From Haliscomenobacter sp. (GTDB lineage Bacteria > Bacteroidota > Bacteroidia > Chitinophagales > Saprospiraceae): a DNA stretch of 64,000 bases. Positions within the stretch are counted from its first letter, which is position 1; every line of letters starts with the position of its first letter. Below, one piece after another: positions 38,315 to 47,584 of this stretch. Below the pieces are notes generated by a model. That model had not been told where the DNA came from and did no database searches. It saw only the letters and a list, made by a program, of their open reading frames with translations. The translations under genes were made by a program, and so were the position numbers. The stretch spans positions 124,001 through 188,000 of the forward strand of contig JADJPL010000013.1 in NCBI GenBank assembly GCA_016713275.1. The letters run 5' to 3'.

Positions 38315-38470
38315 TTACATCATGCGCAACGCGCGGACAAAGTAAGTGAGCACAAAAGGAAGGGCAAGCCAGAACCATTCGTCGGCCCAGACAAAAAAGC
38401 CGATCATGACGGCCAGCGAGATAAAGAAAATGATCCAGTCTAAACGGGTGGAGTTTTTAGCTGCTTCCAT
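38315..38470 (-). CDS. Small two-helix membrane protein (51 aa)
   Basis: Reading leftward from ATG 38470 to TAA at 38315, the product is 51 residues: MEAAKNSTRLD, then hydrophobic WIIFFISLAVMIGFFVWADE and WFWLALPFVLTYFVRALRMM. It has two helices joined by a short charged turn. I do not recognise it. It is too short for most gene callers. It is downstream of the large BNR gene on the same strand, 45 bases from that stop codon. Confidence 0.55.
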   Translation of the reverse strand: MEAAKNSTRLDWIIFFISLAVMIGFFVWADEWFWLALPFVLTYFVRALRMM

Positions 38471-38515
38471 GGCGTTCTTGAATTTTTCTGGGCAAAGGTA
38501 ACAATTGCCGTCAAT

Positions 38516-41500
38516 TTAGAAAGCGGTGACTGCGGGAATTATTAGCCCGGGTATATCCTTTTGGCGGAATATCTTCTTAAAGCTGGCCAGTTCCCGGTTC
38601 AGAATATCCTGCATGGATTTGCGCTGGGCCGCCCACTCGGTTTTCAGGTCGGTAAAACGTTGGTGCAGCCCTTCCGTTAGCCGGGGATCGGCGCCATCGG
38701 CACGGTTTTTCAAGTCGAGGAGCTCGGCGCTCAGCCTTCCCGGGTAATTGATCACATCCTGCGAGGTTTGCTGCAATGGTTGGATGAGCCCGGTTTCCCA
38801 TACATCCACCCGTTCAACAACCTGTTTCCCGGAGGCTACCAGCTCGGCGCAATCTTCCGCTTTTTCCAGGTACCCGATCAGGTTCTGAATTTGCTCCCGG
38901 ATATCCCTCATCTGGGCGATCGAATGGAACACATCCCGGATTTGAGCTTCCAGTGCGGTCAGAAACTCTTCCTGCGCCAGGTATGCGCCTGGCAGGAAAG
39001 ACAGCCTGGGATCGGCCAAAACGGCCGCCTTGGTCTCCAGGGTGTCCTTATGAACGAGCAGGCGCAACCGGTAGGTTCCCGGCGCGACCAAGCCTCCCCT
39101 GTAGTCTCCGTTGATGTACACCTTGGGTATCCCGGGAAGGGTCTCTCTTCGCAAATCCCAGGCAAACCGGTTATACCCGGGCATGGAGGGCAAGAGCGGT
39201 TCTGCGGGCGGCCCTCCTTCGTATACGGCGGGCTGGCGGTCTGCCTGGCTATGGAACCGGCGGATAACCTGTCCTTTGGCGTTCAGAATCTCCAGTTTGA
39301 CCGGAAGTTGGGGTGCTTTTTCCGGGAGGTAGTACGTGATCAGCATCCCTCCGGGAGGGTTTTGCCCCTGGTCTCCCTGCCCGAAAAGCTGCTGGGCCGC
39401 TTCAAACCGGTAAGCGGGTTTGGGTTGGGTCAGGCCCGGTGCGTTGCGCGCCAAAGCTGGATACTGCTGAAGGGGGCTCAAATCATCCAGTATCCAAAGG
39501 GACCGGCCTTCTGTTGCGGCAATGAGGTCGTTGTCGCGGATCGCCAGATCGTTAATCGGGCAAAGCGGTAGATTGAGCTGGAAGCGATGCCAGAAATGGC
39601 CCCTGTCGAGGGAGATAAACAGGCCGCGTTCGGTACCGGCATAAAACAACCCGGGCCGGATGGGGTCTTCCCGTACCGCACGCACCGGATTGTCTATTCC
39701 AATGCCTTCGGTGATGGAGGTCCAATGCATTCCATAATCGGTGGTGATAAAAACAAACGGCGCCGGATCGTTCAGCTTGTGCCGGGTAGCGGCGATAAGT
39801 GCTTGGCCAGGCTGATGAGGCGAGACCTCGATGCAATGAATCAGCGCTTCGCCAAGATCGGGAGGCGTTACTTCCTGCCAGGTTTTTCCATCGTTGCGGG
39901 TCAGGTGAAGCCGGCCATCGTCGGAGCCAACCCAGAGTTCGCCCGTCTGATGAGGCGAAGCGGCAAGGTAGGAAATCGTATTGTACACTTCTCCTCCGGC
40001 CCCTTCGTTGATAAAAGGCCCTCCGCCGTTGCCTTGTTTGGACAGATCGTTGAGGGTGAGGTCGGGACTGATGGGCCGCCAGGACATTCCGCCGTCGGAG
40101 GAACGCAGAACGGCCTGGGCGCCATGGTATAAGATTCCCGGCTTGTGGGGATCCATGATCAGGGGCGCATTCCAGTTAAACCGGAATTTTTGATCTGCCG
40201 GGGCATTCCCCAAACCAAGGGCTGGATAGGCCATCAGGTCTTTCAGGGTGTTGTCGGAGGGCGTAAAGGCGTGTACATGCCCCTGATACCCGGTGCTGAA
40301 AATGGGTTGAGGATTAGCCGGATCAAATGCAATAAAAGCGCTTTCTCCCGGGCCGACAATCTTCCAGTCGGCATTCGTCAGTCCGTCGGCGGCGCTCCGG
40401 CTGGCGATGGAAAAGGCGCCGTAGTCTTGCTGTCCGGAATAAATCCGGTAGGGGAACTGCTTATCGGTAGCAATCCGGTACAACTGGCCTGTGGGCTGGT
40501 TGTCCTGGGCGGACCAGGACTTGCCGTGGTTGAAACTGATACAAGCCCCTCCGTCGTTGCCCAGAATCATGGTTTGAGGGCGGTCGGGGTGAATCCACAG
40601 CGCGTGCTGATCGGTATGCGGGTTTTCTATCTGCTGAAAGGTTCTTCCTCCATCAATGGACCGCAATAACGGCGCGTTGAGCACGTAAACCGTTTCCGGA
40701 TCTTGAGGGTCTGCTTCTATTTTGGCATAATACCAGGAGCGGGCAAAGGTGACCCGGTTGGAATTGGTTTGGGCCCAGGTTCGGCCTGCGTCTTCGGAGC
40801 GGTACACGCCGCCGTTCTCCGCCTCCACAACCGCATACAAGCGATCCGGGGTCGACCTGGAAACAGCGATTCCGATTTTTCCAATGGAAGCGGGCAGGCC
40901 TTGGGACAACTTCTCCCAGTTATCGCCGCCGTCGGAGGATTTGTATAGGCCGCAACCAGACCCTCCGCTCCGGATATGCCAGGGCGTGCGTTGGTGGTCC
41001 CACATAGCGGCGTAAAGGATGCGGGGGTTGCTCATGTCGATGGCCAAATCCGATGCGCCGGTAGTCGGGTTGACGTGGAGGATCTGCTCCCAGGTCCGGC
41101 CTCCATTCGTGGTTCGGTAAACGCCCCGCTGGGGGTTAGGGCCGAAAAGCGCGCCCTGAACGGCTACGAAAACCACCTCGGGATTGGCCGGATGAATGCG
41201 GATCGCGGAAATATGCCTGGAATGAATCAGCCCGGTATGCGTCCAGGTTCGGCCCCCATCGGTCGATTTGTACACGCCGTCCCCTGGCGCCGTGGTATTG
41301 CCCCGGGCGGAATGCTCGCCTGTACCGGCGTAAACAACATTGGGATCGGATTCCGAAACGGCAACCGCTCCAATCGAGCCGGAAGAAAAAAAGCCGTCGG
41401 AGATGTTCCTCCAATGAATTCCGCCGTCTTCGGTTAGCCACAGGCCGCCTCCGGCTGCTCCCATATAAAAGGTGAACGGTTTTTGCCGGACGCCCGCAAC

Positions 41501-41668
41501 CGCTACGCAACGGCCTCCTCGGAAAGGACCCACGTTGCGCCACTGCAAGCCTCTGAACTGCGCGCTATGAAACAATTCAGGGGTTCCACCAGTTTGTCCG
41601 AAACCGGGGACGAAAAGAATTCCTCCCAAACCTGCCAAAAGCAGGGAAAGCATGTAGTTTTTTCTCAT
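38516..41668 (-). CDS. Large secreted BNR/Asp-box beta-propeller (VPS10/sortilin-like) protein
   Basis: About 1050 residues. Signal peptide (MLSLLLAGLGGILFVPGFG) then many Asp-box repeats of the S-x-D-x-G-x-T-W type: STDGGRTWTH, TTNGGRTWEQ, SSDGGDNWEK, SEDAGRTWAQ, SIDGGRTFQQ and SSDGGMSWRP. This is a beta-propeller of the sialidase-like/sortilin VPS10 class, often annotated glycosyl hydrolase in Bacteroidota. The last 300 residues form another region with predicted helices. No sialidase catalytic Arg motif stands out, so enzymatic activity is not shown. It is probably periplasmic or secreted. Confidence 0.88.
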   Translation of the reverse strand: MRKNYMLSLLLAGLGGILFVPGFGQTGGTPELFHSAQFRGLQWRNVGPFRGGRCVAVAGVRQKPFTFYMGAAGGGLWLTEDGGIHWRNISDGFFSSGSIGAVAVSESDPNVVYAGTGEHSARGNTTAPGDGVYKSTDGGRTWTHTGLIHSRHISAIRIHPANPEVVFVAVQGALFGPNPQRGVYRTTNGGRTWEQILHVNPTTGASDLAIDMSNPRILYAAMWDHQRTPWHIRSGGSGCGLYKSSDGGDNWEKLSQGLPASIGKIGIAVSRSTPDRLYAVVEAENGGVYRSEDAGRTWAQTNSNRVTFARSWYYAKIEADPQDPETVYVLNAPLLRSIDGGRTFQQIENPHTDQHALWIHPDRPQTMILGNDGGACISFNHGKSWSAQDNQPTGQLYRIATDKQFPYRIYSGQQDYGAFSIASRSAADGLTNADWKIVGPGESAFIAFDPANPQPIFSTGYQGHVHAFTPSDNTLKDLMAYPALGLGNAPADQKFRFNWNAPLIMDPHKPGILYHGAQAVLRSSDGGMSWRPISPDLTLNDLSKQGNGGGPFINEGAGGEVYNTISYLAASPHQTGELWVGSDDGRLHLTRNDGKTWQEVTPPDLGEALIHCIEVSPHQPGQALIAATRHKLNDPAPFVFITTDYGMHWTSITEGIGIDNPVRAVREDPIRPGLFYAGTERGLFISLDRGHFWHRFQLNLPLCPINDLAIRDNDLIAATEGRSLWILDDLSPLQQYPALARNAPGLTQPKPAYRFEAAQQLFGQGDQGQNPPGGMLITYYLPEKAPQLPVKLEILNAKGQVIRRFHSQADRQPAVYEGGPPAEPLLPSMPGYNRFAWDLRRETLPGIPKVYINGDYRGGLVAPGTYRLRLLVHKDTLETKAAVLADPRLSFLPGAYLAQEEFLTALEAQIRDVFHSIAQMRDIREQIQNLIGYLEKAEDCAELVASGKQVVERVDVWETGLIQPLQQTSQDVINYPGRLSAELLDLKNRADGADPRLTEGLHQRFTDLKTEWAAQRKSMQDILNRELASFKKIFRQKDIPGLIIPAVTAF

Positions 41669-41677
41669 GAACTTCAT

Positions 41678-42264
41678 TTTTTACGCCGTCGGGCGCCGTT
41701 TCCGGCGCCGCAGCGCAAAGTCGTTTTCTCCATTACATGGTCAAATACGCGGACTTGTCCGGGCTTGTCTCGAGTGGCCGTTCTTTCCTACCGCCGCCAA
41801 AAAAGAAACTTTTTTTTGGCGGCCAGGAGCAAAAACAGACTTTCAAGACATACCCAGCACAGGAGGGGCGTCTAACCTGACATTAAAATCGGTTTGGGAG
41901 GTTGCCCGGGACAACAGAGATGGATCAATAAACCTGAATGGTTATAGGCTGCGAAATAGATGCCTCGCAATAAGTTAGTTCAAAAATAAACCAACTTCTG
42001 GAAAAATGCCAACCCAGAAGGCCTTTTTTATTGCAGAAAATCAATGATTTATGAGTTTAAGATTTTTTCTATTTCAAAAAGCGCTGACATTCAGGGAGTC
42101 ATTTCGTTTTAAGGAACGGTAGGTGTTTTAAAATAAGTGGCCGTTTTTATTAAAAAAACGGTTTTACTGACTTTAGACTTCAGCGGAATGGATCAAAAGG
42201 CCGCCAAACCGGATGCGGCTGGAGCGCCTTCCAGGCAGGGAAGGGCAAACCTCGTCGGATGTTT
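41678..42264. other. Intergenic gap of about 590 bases
   Basis: Holds a weak copy of element A (GGGCTTGTCTCGAG...CCGCCAAAAAAG...CTTTTTTTTGGCGG...CAAGACATACCC, about 41760-41860). A hairpin CTTCTGG...CCAGAAG followed by TTTTTTATT lies near 41996-42031 and could terminate rightward transcripts. An A/T-rich hairpin CCGTTTTTATTAAAAAAACG lies near 42143. No open frame looks like a gene. Confidence 0.55.
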
Positions 42265-42900
42265 TTAGTCTAAGATACCCAGGCTGGACAGGTCGGCTTG
42301 GAGCTGGTCCGGAGAGTGAAACTGCATTCCCTGCATTCCGCACTGGATTGCCGCAGCCACATTTTTTGGATTATCGTCGATGAACAGCGCATGTTCCGGC
42401 TGAATCTCAAAGCGGGTAAACAACAAGCGGAAAATGCGGGGGTCGGGTTTAATCAGCTTTTCCTCACCCGAGACGAGGATTCCTTCAAACCGGTTCAGGA
42501 ATTCATAGCGGGTTTGGGCCACCGGGAACGTTTCGTGGCTCCAGTTGGTCAGCGCATAGAGGCGGTGGTTGTTTTGCTGGTGCAAGTACTCCAGGATGCG
42601 GACCGTTTCCTGTATTGGGCCGGCAAGCATTTCTTCCCAACGCCCATAATAGGCACGGATCATCTCTTCGTATTCCGGATGCTTGTTTGCCAGCCAGGCG
42701 GTCGCTTCCTCCAGAGGCCTGCCGGCATCTTGTTGTTCGTTCCAGGAGGGGGCGCAGATTTCGCGCAGGAAGTAGGTCATTTCCTCTTCGTTGTCAAACA
42801 GCTTTCGGTACAGGTAGGCTGGGTTCCAATCGATCAGGACTCCGCCGAGGTCAAAAACAATCGTATCAATAGCGCGCATATTCGGGTAATTTTTATCCAT
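42265..42900 (-). CDS. HAD superfamily hydrolase
   Basis: 211 residues. HAD motifs in order: VFDLGGVLIDWNP (motif I, with Asp nucleophile in DLGG), LTNWSHETFP (motif II, Thr/Ser region), GEEKLIKPDPRIFR (motif III Lys) and FIDDNPKNVAAA (motif IV). The class is the HAD-IA beta-phosphoglucomutase/epoxide-hydrolase-N type. The substrate cannot be read from sequence. It is transcribed leftward, downstream of the DUF4105 gene. Confidence 0.9.
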   Translation of the reverse strand: MDKNYPNMRAIDTIVFDLGGVLIDWNPAYLYRKLFDNEEEMTYFLREICAPSWNEQQDAGRPLEEATAWLANKHPEYEEMIRAYYGRWEEMLAGPIQETVRILEYLHQQNNHRLYALTNWSHETFPVAQTRYEFLNRFEGILVSGEEKLIKPDPRIFRLLFTRFEIQPEHALFIDDNPKNVAAAIQCGMQGMQFHSPDQLQADLSSLGILD

Positions 42901-42919
42901 GGCAAAAAGGGGTTAACGG

Positions 42920-44116
42920 CTAATCAGAAACCGCTTCCCCTGCGGCCTGTCTGGGTTTCCAGGGAATCACCCCGAGCAGGTAGAGGCAGCGAAGCAGGAT
43001 GGTCAGGGCGATGGGGATCACTGCGGGGTGCAACGCCTGGGGAAGGAAAGGGAACCCCAGCAAAGCGATCCCCGCTCCCAGGGCTGTCGGGGCCACCCAA
43101 AATCGTTGGGAGGAGAAGAACAGTCCCGCTACGGCGCCTAAAGCCAGCGGGTTTGCCCAAAGCAGGTTCAGGTTGCGGTGGGTGGCATCGTGATCGGTGC
43201 CTGCCCACATAAAGGCAAACAGGCTTCCTGCCAGGCCCAGGGCAAGAAAAAACAAGGCATCGGCCAGGAGCAGGGCTTTGCTGGTTGGCGCCAACCCGCT
43301 CAGCAGCGCAAACGCAACAAACAGCAGGGAAAAGGCCAGGAACGGAGTGAGCGCCGGCTTGCGGTTCGGCTCCCCGGCTAGCCCGGAGAGTAGCTGGGTA
43401 TCTGGTTCGGTTACCGGTTTTTGGATGCTTTGCCCGGCTTTGAGGTTTTGGGCCAGGTAATCGGGCAGAAACATTTCCCCGCGAAAGCCCGCCTTCTGGT
43501 CGGCGGGAAGCCCAAGGATCAAATCGATCCCAAAGTTGACCCAGGGGTACCTCCCGATATACTCGTCCAGCAACTCCCGGAACGTTTTGCTGGATTCCAC
43601 GGTATCTTGAGGTATATAGGTCATCGCTGCGGTTTTTTCCAGAACATCCCGGATTCGGGAAGCGCAGTTGTCGAAAAAGAAATCGTAGGGATATTGCCGG
43701 TTTTCCGGAAGGTAATTGGTCTCCAGAAACCGCAGGAGCGCTGCCTGGTGTTCCGGGCTCAGGCGCAGGGGCGTTTCGAGCACTTCCCGGTGTTCGTACT
43801 CGTACTCCCACATAAATTGCCGGAAAGACTGCACGCCCAACTGGTAGGGGAGCTTTCCGCGGATGAATTTGACGTAAAAATTCGGGGTGTCGAAATCAAA
43901 CAAGCCATAGTTGTAGACGATGTCGGTCCGATTTACGGGGTCCATTACCCGGATCGCGCTATGGCCGAACTTGGAGTACAGCGCTTCCCCGGGGGCGCAG
44001 GTTAGCAAGCTGATGCGCAGGGAATCCGAAGGGGGCTGCCCCGCGCTTTACACCGCGCCGCCCCTAGCCATTAGCAAACCAAGGACTACCTTGAACAGGA
44101 TATTTAGGGAATTCAT
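42920..44116 (-). CDS. DUF4105 membrane protein, in-frame stop in the signal peptide
   Basis: Starting from ATG 44116 the first 22 residues are MNSLNILFKVVLGLLMARGGAV, a signal-like start. A TAA at 44048-44050 follows, after which SAGQPPSDSLRISLLTCAPG continues in the same frame. The remaining protein has the DUF4105 features: GEALYSKFGHSAIRVMDP, DFFFDNCASRIRDVLEK (Cys/Arg) and a C-terminal set of five hydrophobic helices. Translation could restart at a TTG near 44008. The function of DUF4105 proteins is not known. The frame is otherwise open to 42920. Confidence 0.8.
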
Positions 44117-44146
44117 GCGCATCGTCATTTTGGAACAAAGGCTCTT

Positions 44147-45448
44147 TTAGATTGGTTCAGTGGATTTTTCGATCCGGACAAAGGCCAGAATGGCCATCCC
44201 AACCAGAAAATACCCAGCCAGGATCAGGACGCTCACCCGCATACTTCCGGTAACTTGGTCCAGAAATCCAAAAGAGAACGTACCCAGCACGATCGCTATT
44301 TTTTCCAGCACGTCGTAAAAACTGAAAAAACTGGCTGTATCCTTGGTTTTCGGAGGAAGCAGTTTGGAGTAGGTGGATCTGGAGATCGCCTGAATGCCGC
44401 CCATGACCATCCCGACTGCGCCGGCGACCAGGTAAAATTGCCATCGGGCGCTGACAAAGTAAGCAAACAGGCATATTCCGATCCAAATCGTCAGCATGAC
44501 CATCAAGGCGGGCTTATTGCCCCGTTTTTCCGACATGCGCGCAAACAGAAAAGCGCCCCCAACCGCCACTACCTGCAGGAGAAGAACGACCAGGATCAAC
44601 TCTGAGGTAGCAAATCGCAGCTCCTTTTCCGCGAACGTAGCCGCGAGGAAAATAACGGTCTGCACGCCCGCGCTGTAAAAGAAGAAAGAAACGAGAAACC
44701 GAAGCAGGTTCGGGCTCCGAAAGGCAATGGCGGCTACTTTCCGGAGTTCCTGGAATCCTTTGCTCAGCATGGTTGCTGAAAAAGGCATTTTGCTGGTATT
44801 GGGCAGGATGCGGAAAGGGATCAGCGCAAAGCCAATCCACCAAAGGCCTACCAGAACAAAAGCGATCCGCACCGCGAGCGTCCCTTCTTCAGGCAACCCA
44901 AACCACAGCGGCTTTTGAATGATGATCAAATTCAGAATCAGCAACAAAATGCTTCCGATATAGCCCATGGCGTACCCGGAAGCGCTGACGCGGTCGTACT
45001 TTTCCGGTGAAGCGATTTCCGGCAGATAAGCGTTATAAAACACCAGCCCTCCGGCAAATCCGATCATCGCGGTGATAAACCCGGCTAAGCCGAGCCCCAA
45101 TTGGGGCATTCCCTGAAAGAAGAACAACGACAGGCAGCCCATAGCGCCCATAATGGTGAATGCCTGAAGAAACCCCTTTTTTTTTCCGCCGTAATCGGCA
45201 ATTCCGGAAAGGAGTGGGGAAAATGCAGCGATGAGCAGATACGAGGCGGAGATCGCATAGGCGTACACCGTGCTATTGCTTAAGATTTGCCCCCAAATCC
45301 GGATTTCCGGGTCGGTCACTGCCAGAAAATACGCAGGGAAGATGGCGGTCGTGATCACGAGCGCAAAGGCGGAGTTGGCCCAGTCGAAAAAGGTCCATGC
45401 CCGGATCACGCGGGGATTGTCCAGGGTTGGCTGGATGGTATGCTCCAT
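44147..45448 (-). CDS. MFS transporter, UMF1/ATG22-like
   Basis: About 433 residues from ATG 45448, chosen because upstream in-frame sequence overlaps the divergent rimK. It begins MEHTIQPTLDNPRVIRAWTF with FDWANSAFALVITTAIFPA as first helix, a hallmark of the UMF1 family (PF11700). About 12 membrane helices follow, including AGGLVFYNAYLPEIASPEKY and GGIQAISRSTYSKLLPPKTK. Yeast relatives export amino acids from the vacuole; the bacterial substrate is unknown. Confidence 0.88.
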   Translation of the reverse strand: MEHTIQPTLDNPRVIRAWTFFDWANSAFALVITTAIFPAYFLAVTDPEIRIWGQILSNSTVYAYAISASYLLIAAFSPLLSGIADYGGKKKGFLQAFTIMGAMGCLSLFFFQGMPQLGLGLAGFITAMIGFAGGLVFYNAYLPEIASPEKYDRVSASGYAMGYIGSILLLILNLIIIQKPLWFGLPEEGTLAVRIAFVLVGLWWIGFALIPFRILPNTSKMPFSATMLSKGFQELRKVAAIAFRSPNLLRFLVSFFFYSAGVQTVIFLAATFAEKELRFATSELILVVLLLQVVAVGGAFLFARMSEKRGNKPALMVMLTIWIGICLFAYFVSARWQFYLVAGAVGMVMGGIQAISRSTYSKLLPPKTKDTASFFSFYDVLEKIAIVLGTFSFGFLDQVTGSMRVSVLILAGYFLVGMAILAFVRIEKSTEPI

Positions 45449-45590
45449 GCTGGCTTCGGTGTTTTGTCGTGCAAGGTACGAGGCAGAAAAGGTTTCGACC
45501 AATAATTTTTGAATATTGGTGGGCGAAATTAGAACGGATGTCAAATAATTGTAACTTCCCGGCATATTCCGGAAGTTAGAACAAGGGAAC

Positions 45591-46487
45591 ATGAACATTG
45601 CCATTTTATCTCGCGGGCCACAGCTGTATTCAACCCAGAGCCTCTTCCGCGCCGGGTTGCTGCGGGGCCATTCCATGCAAATCATCGACCATACCCGATG
45701 CGTGTTGGGAATGGAAAACGGGAAGTTTGAGGTTTATCACGGCGATCTGCCGCTAAGCAGCCTGGATGCCGTCATTCCCCGGATCGGCACTTCCGTCACC
45801 CAGGAGGGCATTTCGTTGATCAGCCATCTGGAACTGATGAACGTCTTTACGTCTACCCGCTCTCAAGGCCTTTGGCAAGCCCGGGATAAACTCCGGGCGC
45901 TCCAGCGCCTGCAGGGCTATGGCATTGAAATTCCCAATACGTTCTATCCTTCGGAAGGAGCGCCGCTGGGACCCCTCGTGGAGCGCCTGGGCGGTATGCC
46001 CATTGTGATCAAAATGATCGAAAGCACCCACGGCATCGGGGTCATGCTGGCCGAGACCATGCAAAGCGCTCAGTCTACCCTCGACGCTTTTCATCGCCTC
46101 AACACCCGGGTCGTCCTTCAGGAATTTATCCGGGAAGTGAGCGGCACCGACATCCGGGCGCTGGTCGTTAACGGCAAACCCGTTGCTGCCATGAAACGGA
46201 TCGCCCAGGAAGGCGAGTTTCGCTCCAACCTCCACCGGGGAGGAAGAGCGATTCCAGTCAAACTGACGGAGAAAGAGCGCTCCGTCGTGATCAAAGCCGC
46301 CCGGATAATGGGACTGGACGTTGCCGGCGTCGATTTGCTCCGCTCCAACCGGGGCCCTTTGGTGATGGAAGTCAACGCCTCCCCTGGTTTGGAAGGGATC
46401 GAAACAACTACCGGAGTAGATGTTGCCGGCCGAATTATTCAATTCATCGAACGCAAGGTCATGGCAAAGACCCGTGTGAAAGTATAA
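45591..46487 (+). CDS. rimK: RimK-type ATP-grasp glutamate ligase
   Basis: 298 residues. ATP-grasp motifs: RDKLRALQRLQGYGIEIPNT, MIESTHGIGVMLAE, FIREVSGTDIRALVVNGKPV and MEVNASPGLEGIE. The family adds glutamate residues to ribosomal protein S6 or other targets. It shares an operon with an aspartoacylase-type hydrolase (10 to 16 bases away). Orientation is divergent from the MFS gene. The intergenic region contains CCAATA...TATTGG as a possible regulator site. Confidence 0.9.
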   Translation: MNIAILSRGPQLYSTQSLFRAGLLRGHSMQIIDHTRCVLGMENGKFEVYHGDLPLSSLDAVIPRIGTSVTQEGISLISHLELMNVFTSTRSQGLWQARDKLRALQRLQGYGIEIPNTFYPSEGAPLGPLVERLGGMPIVIKMIESTHGIGVMLAETMQSAQSTLDAFHRLNTRVVLQEFIREVSGTDIRALVVNGKPVAAMKRIAQEGEFRSNLHRGGRAIPVKLTEKERSVVIKAARIMGLDVAGVDLLRSNRGPLVMEVNASPGLEGIETTTGVDVAGRIIQFIERKVMAKTRVKV

Positions 46488-46502
46488 GGAGTATGGTTGT
46501 CT

Positions 46503-47465
46503 ATGGCTAAATCCGTCCGTTTCCCCAAAAAACCTATCCGGATTTACAATACCTGGATTGATCCGGGAGAGAATACGATGGTTCGCATTCCGGTGGGCCG
46601 GTTTCCTTCGGGAAACCAGATTTTGATCAAAGCCCACGTGTTCCGCAGCCACAAACCCGGCCCCCGCGTCCTCGTGCTCGGAGGCGTACACGGGGATGAG
46701 ATCAACGGCATTGAAATTATCCGGCGCACCGTGGAATCGGGCGTTTTCTCCAAGATACGCAAAGGCATGGTCATCGCCGTGCCGGTGTTGAACGTTTACG
46801 GATTCATTTTATCCTCCCGGGATGTGCCGGATGGAAAGGATATCAACCGGAGTTTTCCTGGCAGCGCCAGAGGTTCTCTGGCGGCCCGTATTGCCGCGAC
46901 GCTAACCAAAGAGATCTTCCCCCATATCGACTGTGGAATCGATCTGCACACGGGAGGCCGGGGGCATTTCAACTACCCGCAGGTCCGCTTTACCCCCAAC
47001 CATGCCCCTGGCATCGAGTTGGCCAAAGCGTTCGGCGCGCCTTATCTGATCGCTTCGAAACCTATTTCCAAATCCTTGAGAAAGACCGCCCTCGATGCCG
47101 GTAAACCTATTCTGGTGTACGAAGGGGGGGAAAACAGCCGGCTCGACGGCTACTCCGTAGAAAAGGGAATTGAAGGCATCCAGCGTGTCCTCTCTTTTCT
47201 GGGCATGCTGGACCTGGCGTTCGAAGAGGCGAACAGCCAGGTTTTTTTGAAATCTACCCGCCAGCGCGCCCCCCGGGCCGGGATCTTCCAGTGGACCAAA
47301 TCCTCGGGCCAGAAAGTCGTCAAAGGGGAACCAATCGGTATGATCACCGATCCGTATGGCATGGAAAAATCGATCATTAAAGCTTCCTGCAGCGGGTATA
47401 TTATCGGCCATACCAATGTGTCGATCGTCAGCCAGGGCGACGCTCTGTTCCATATTGCCCACTAG
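46503..47465 (+). CDS. Succinylglutamate desuccinylase/aspartoacylase family zinc hydrolase
   Basis: About 320 residues (ATG 46503; ATG 46497 is an alternative). M14-like zinc motif GGVHGDEINGIEIIRR (HxxE), DINRSFPGS, CGIDLHTGG (second metal His) and a C-terminal barrel with KASCSGYIIGH. It follows rimK immediately. From memory, similar rimK-plus-desuccinylase-like pairs recur in bacteria. A joint role in making or removing glutamate-type modifications is plausible but inferred. Confidence 0.88.
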   Translation: MAKSVRFPKKPIRIYNTWIDPGENTMVRIPVGRFPSGNQILIKAHVFRSHKPGPRVLVLGGVHGDEINGIEIIRRTVESGVFSKIRKGMVIAVPVLNVYGFILSSRDVPDGKDINRSFPGSARGSLAARIAATLTKEIFPHIDCGIDLHTGGRGHFNYPQVRFTPNHAPGIELAKAFGAPYLIASKPISKSLRKTALDAGKPILVYEGGENSRLDGYSVEKGIEGIQRVLSFLGMLDLAFEEANSQVFLKSTRQRAPRAGIFQWTKSSGQKVVKGEPIGMITDPYGMEKSIIKASCSGYIIGHTNVSIVSQGDALFHIAH

Positions 47466-47584
47466 CGTAGCTCGGATTTTTTTTAGCTCGAATAAAAAAT
47501 TGCAGAGCACGTTTGGGCGGATTTTAAATCAAAAGAAACTCGGATTTCAATGCCGGAGCAAACATTAATCTTGGAGTCAGCCCA

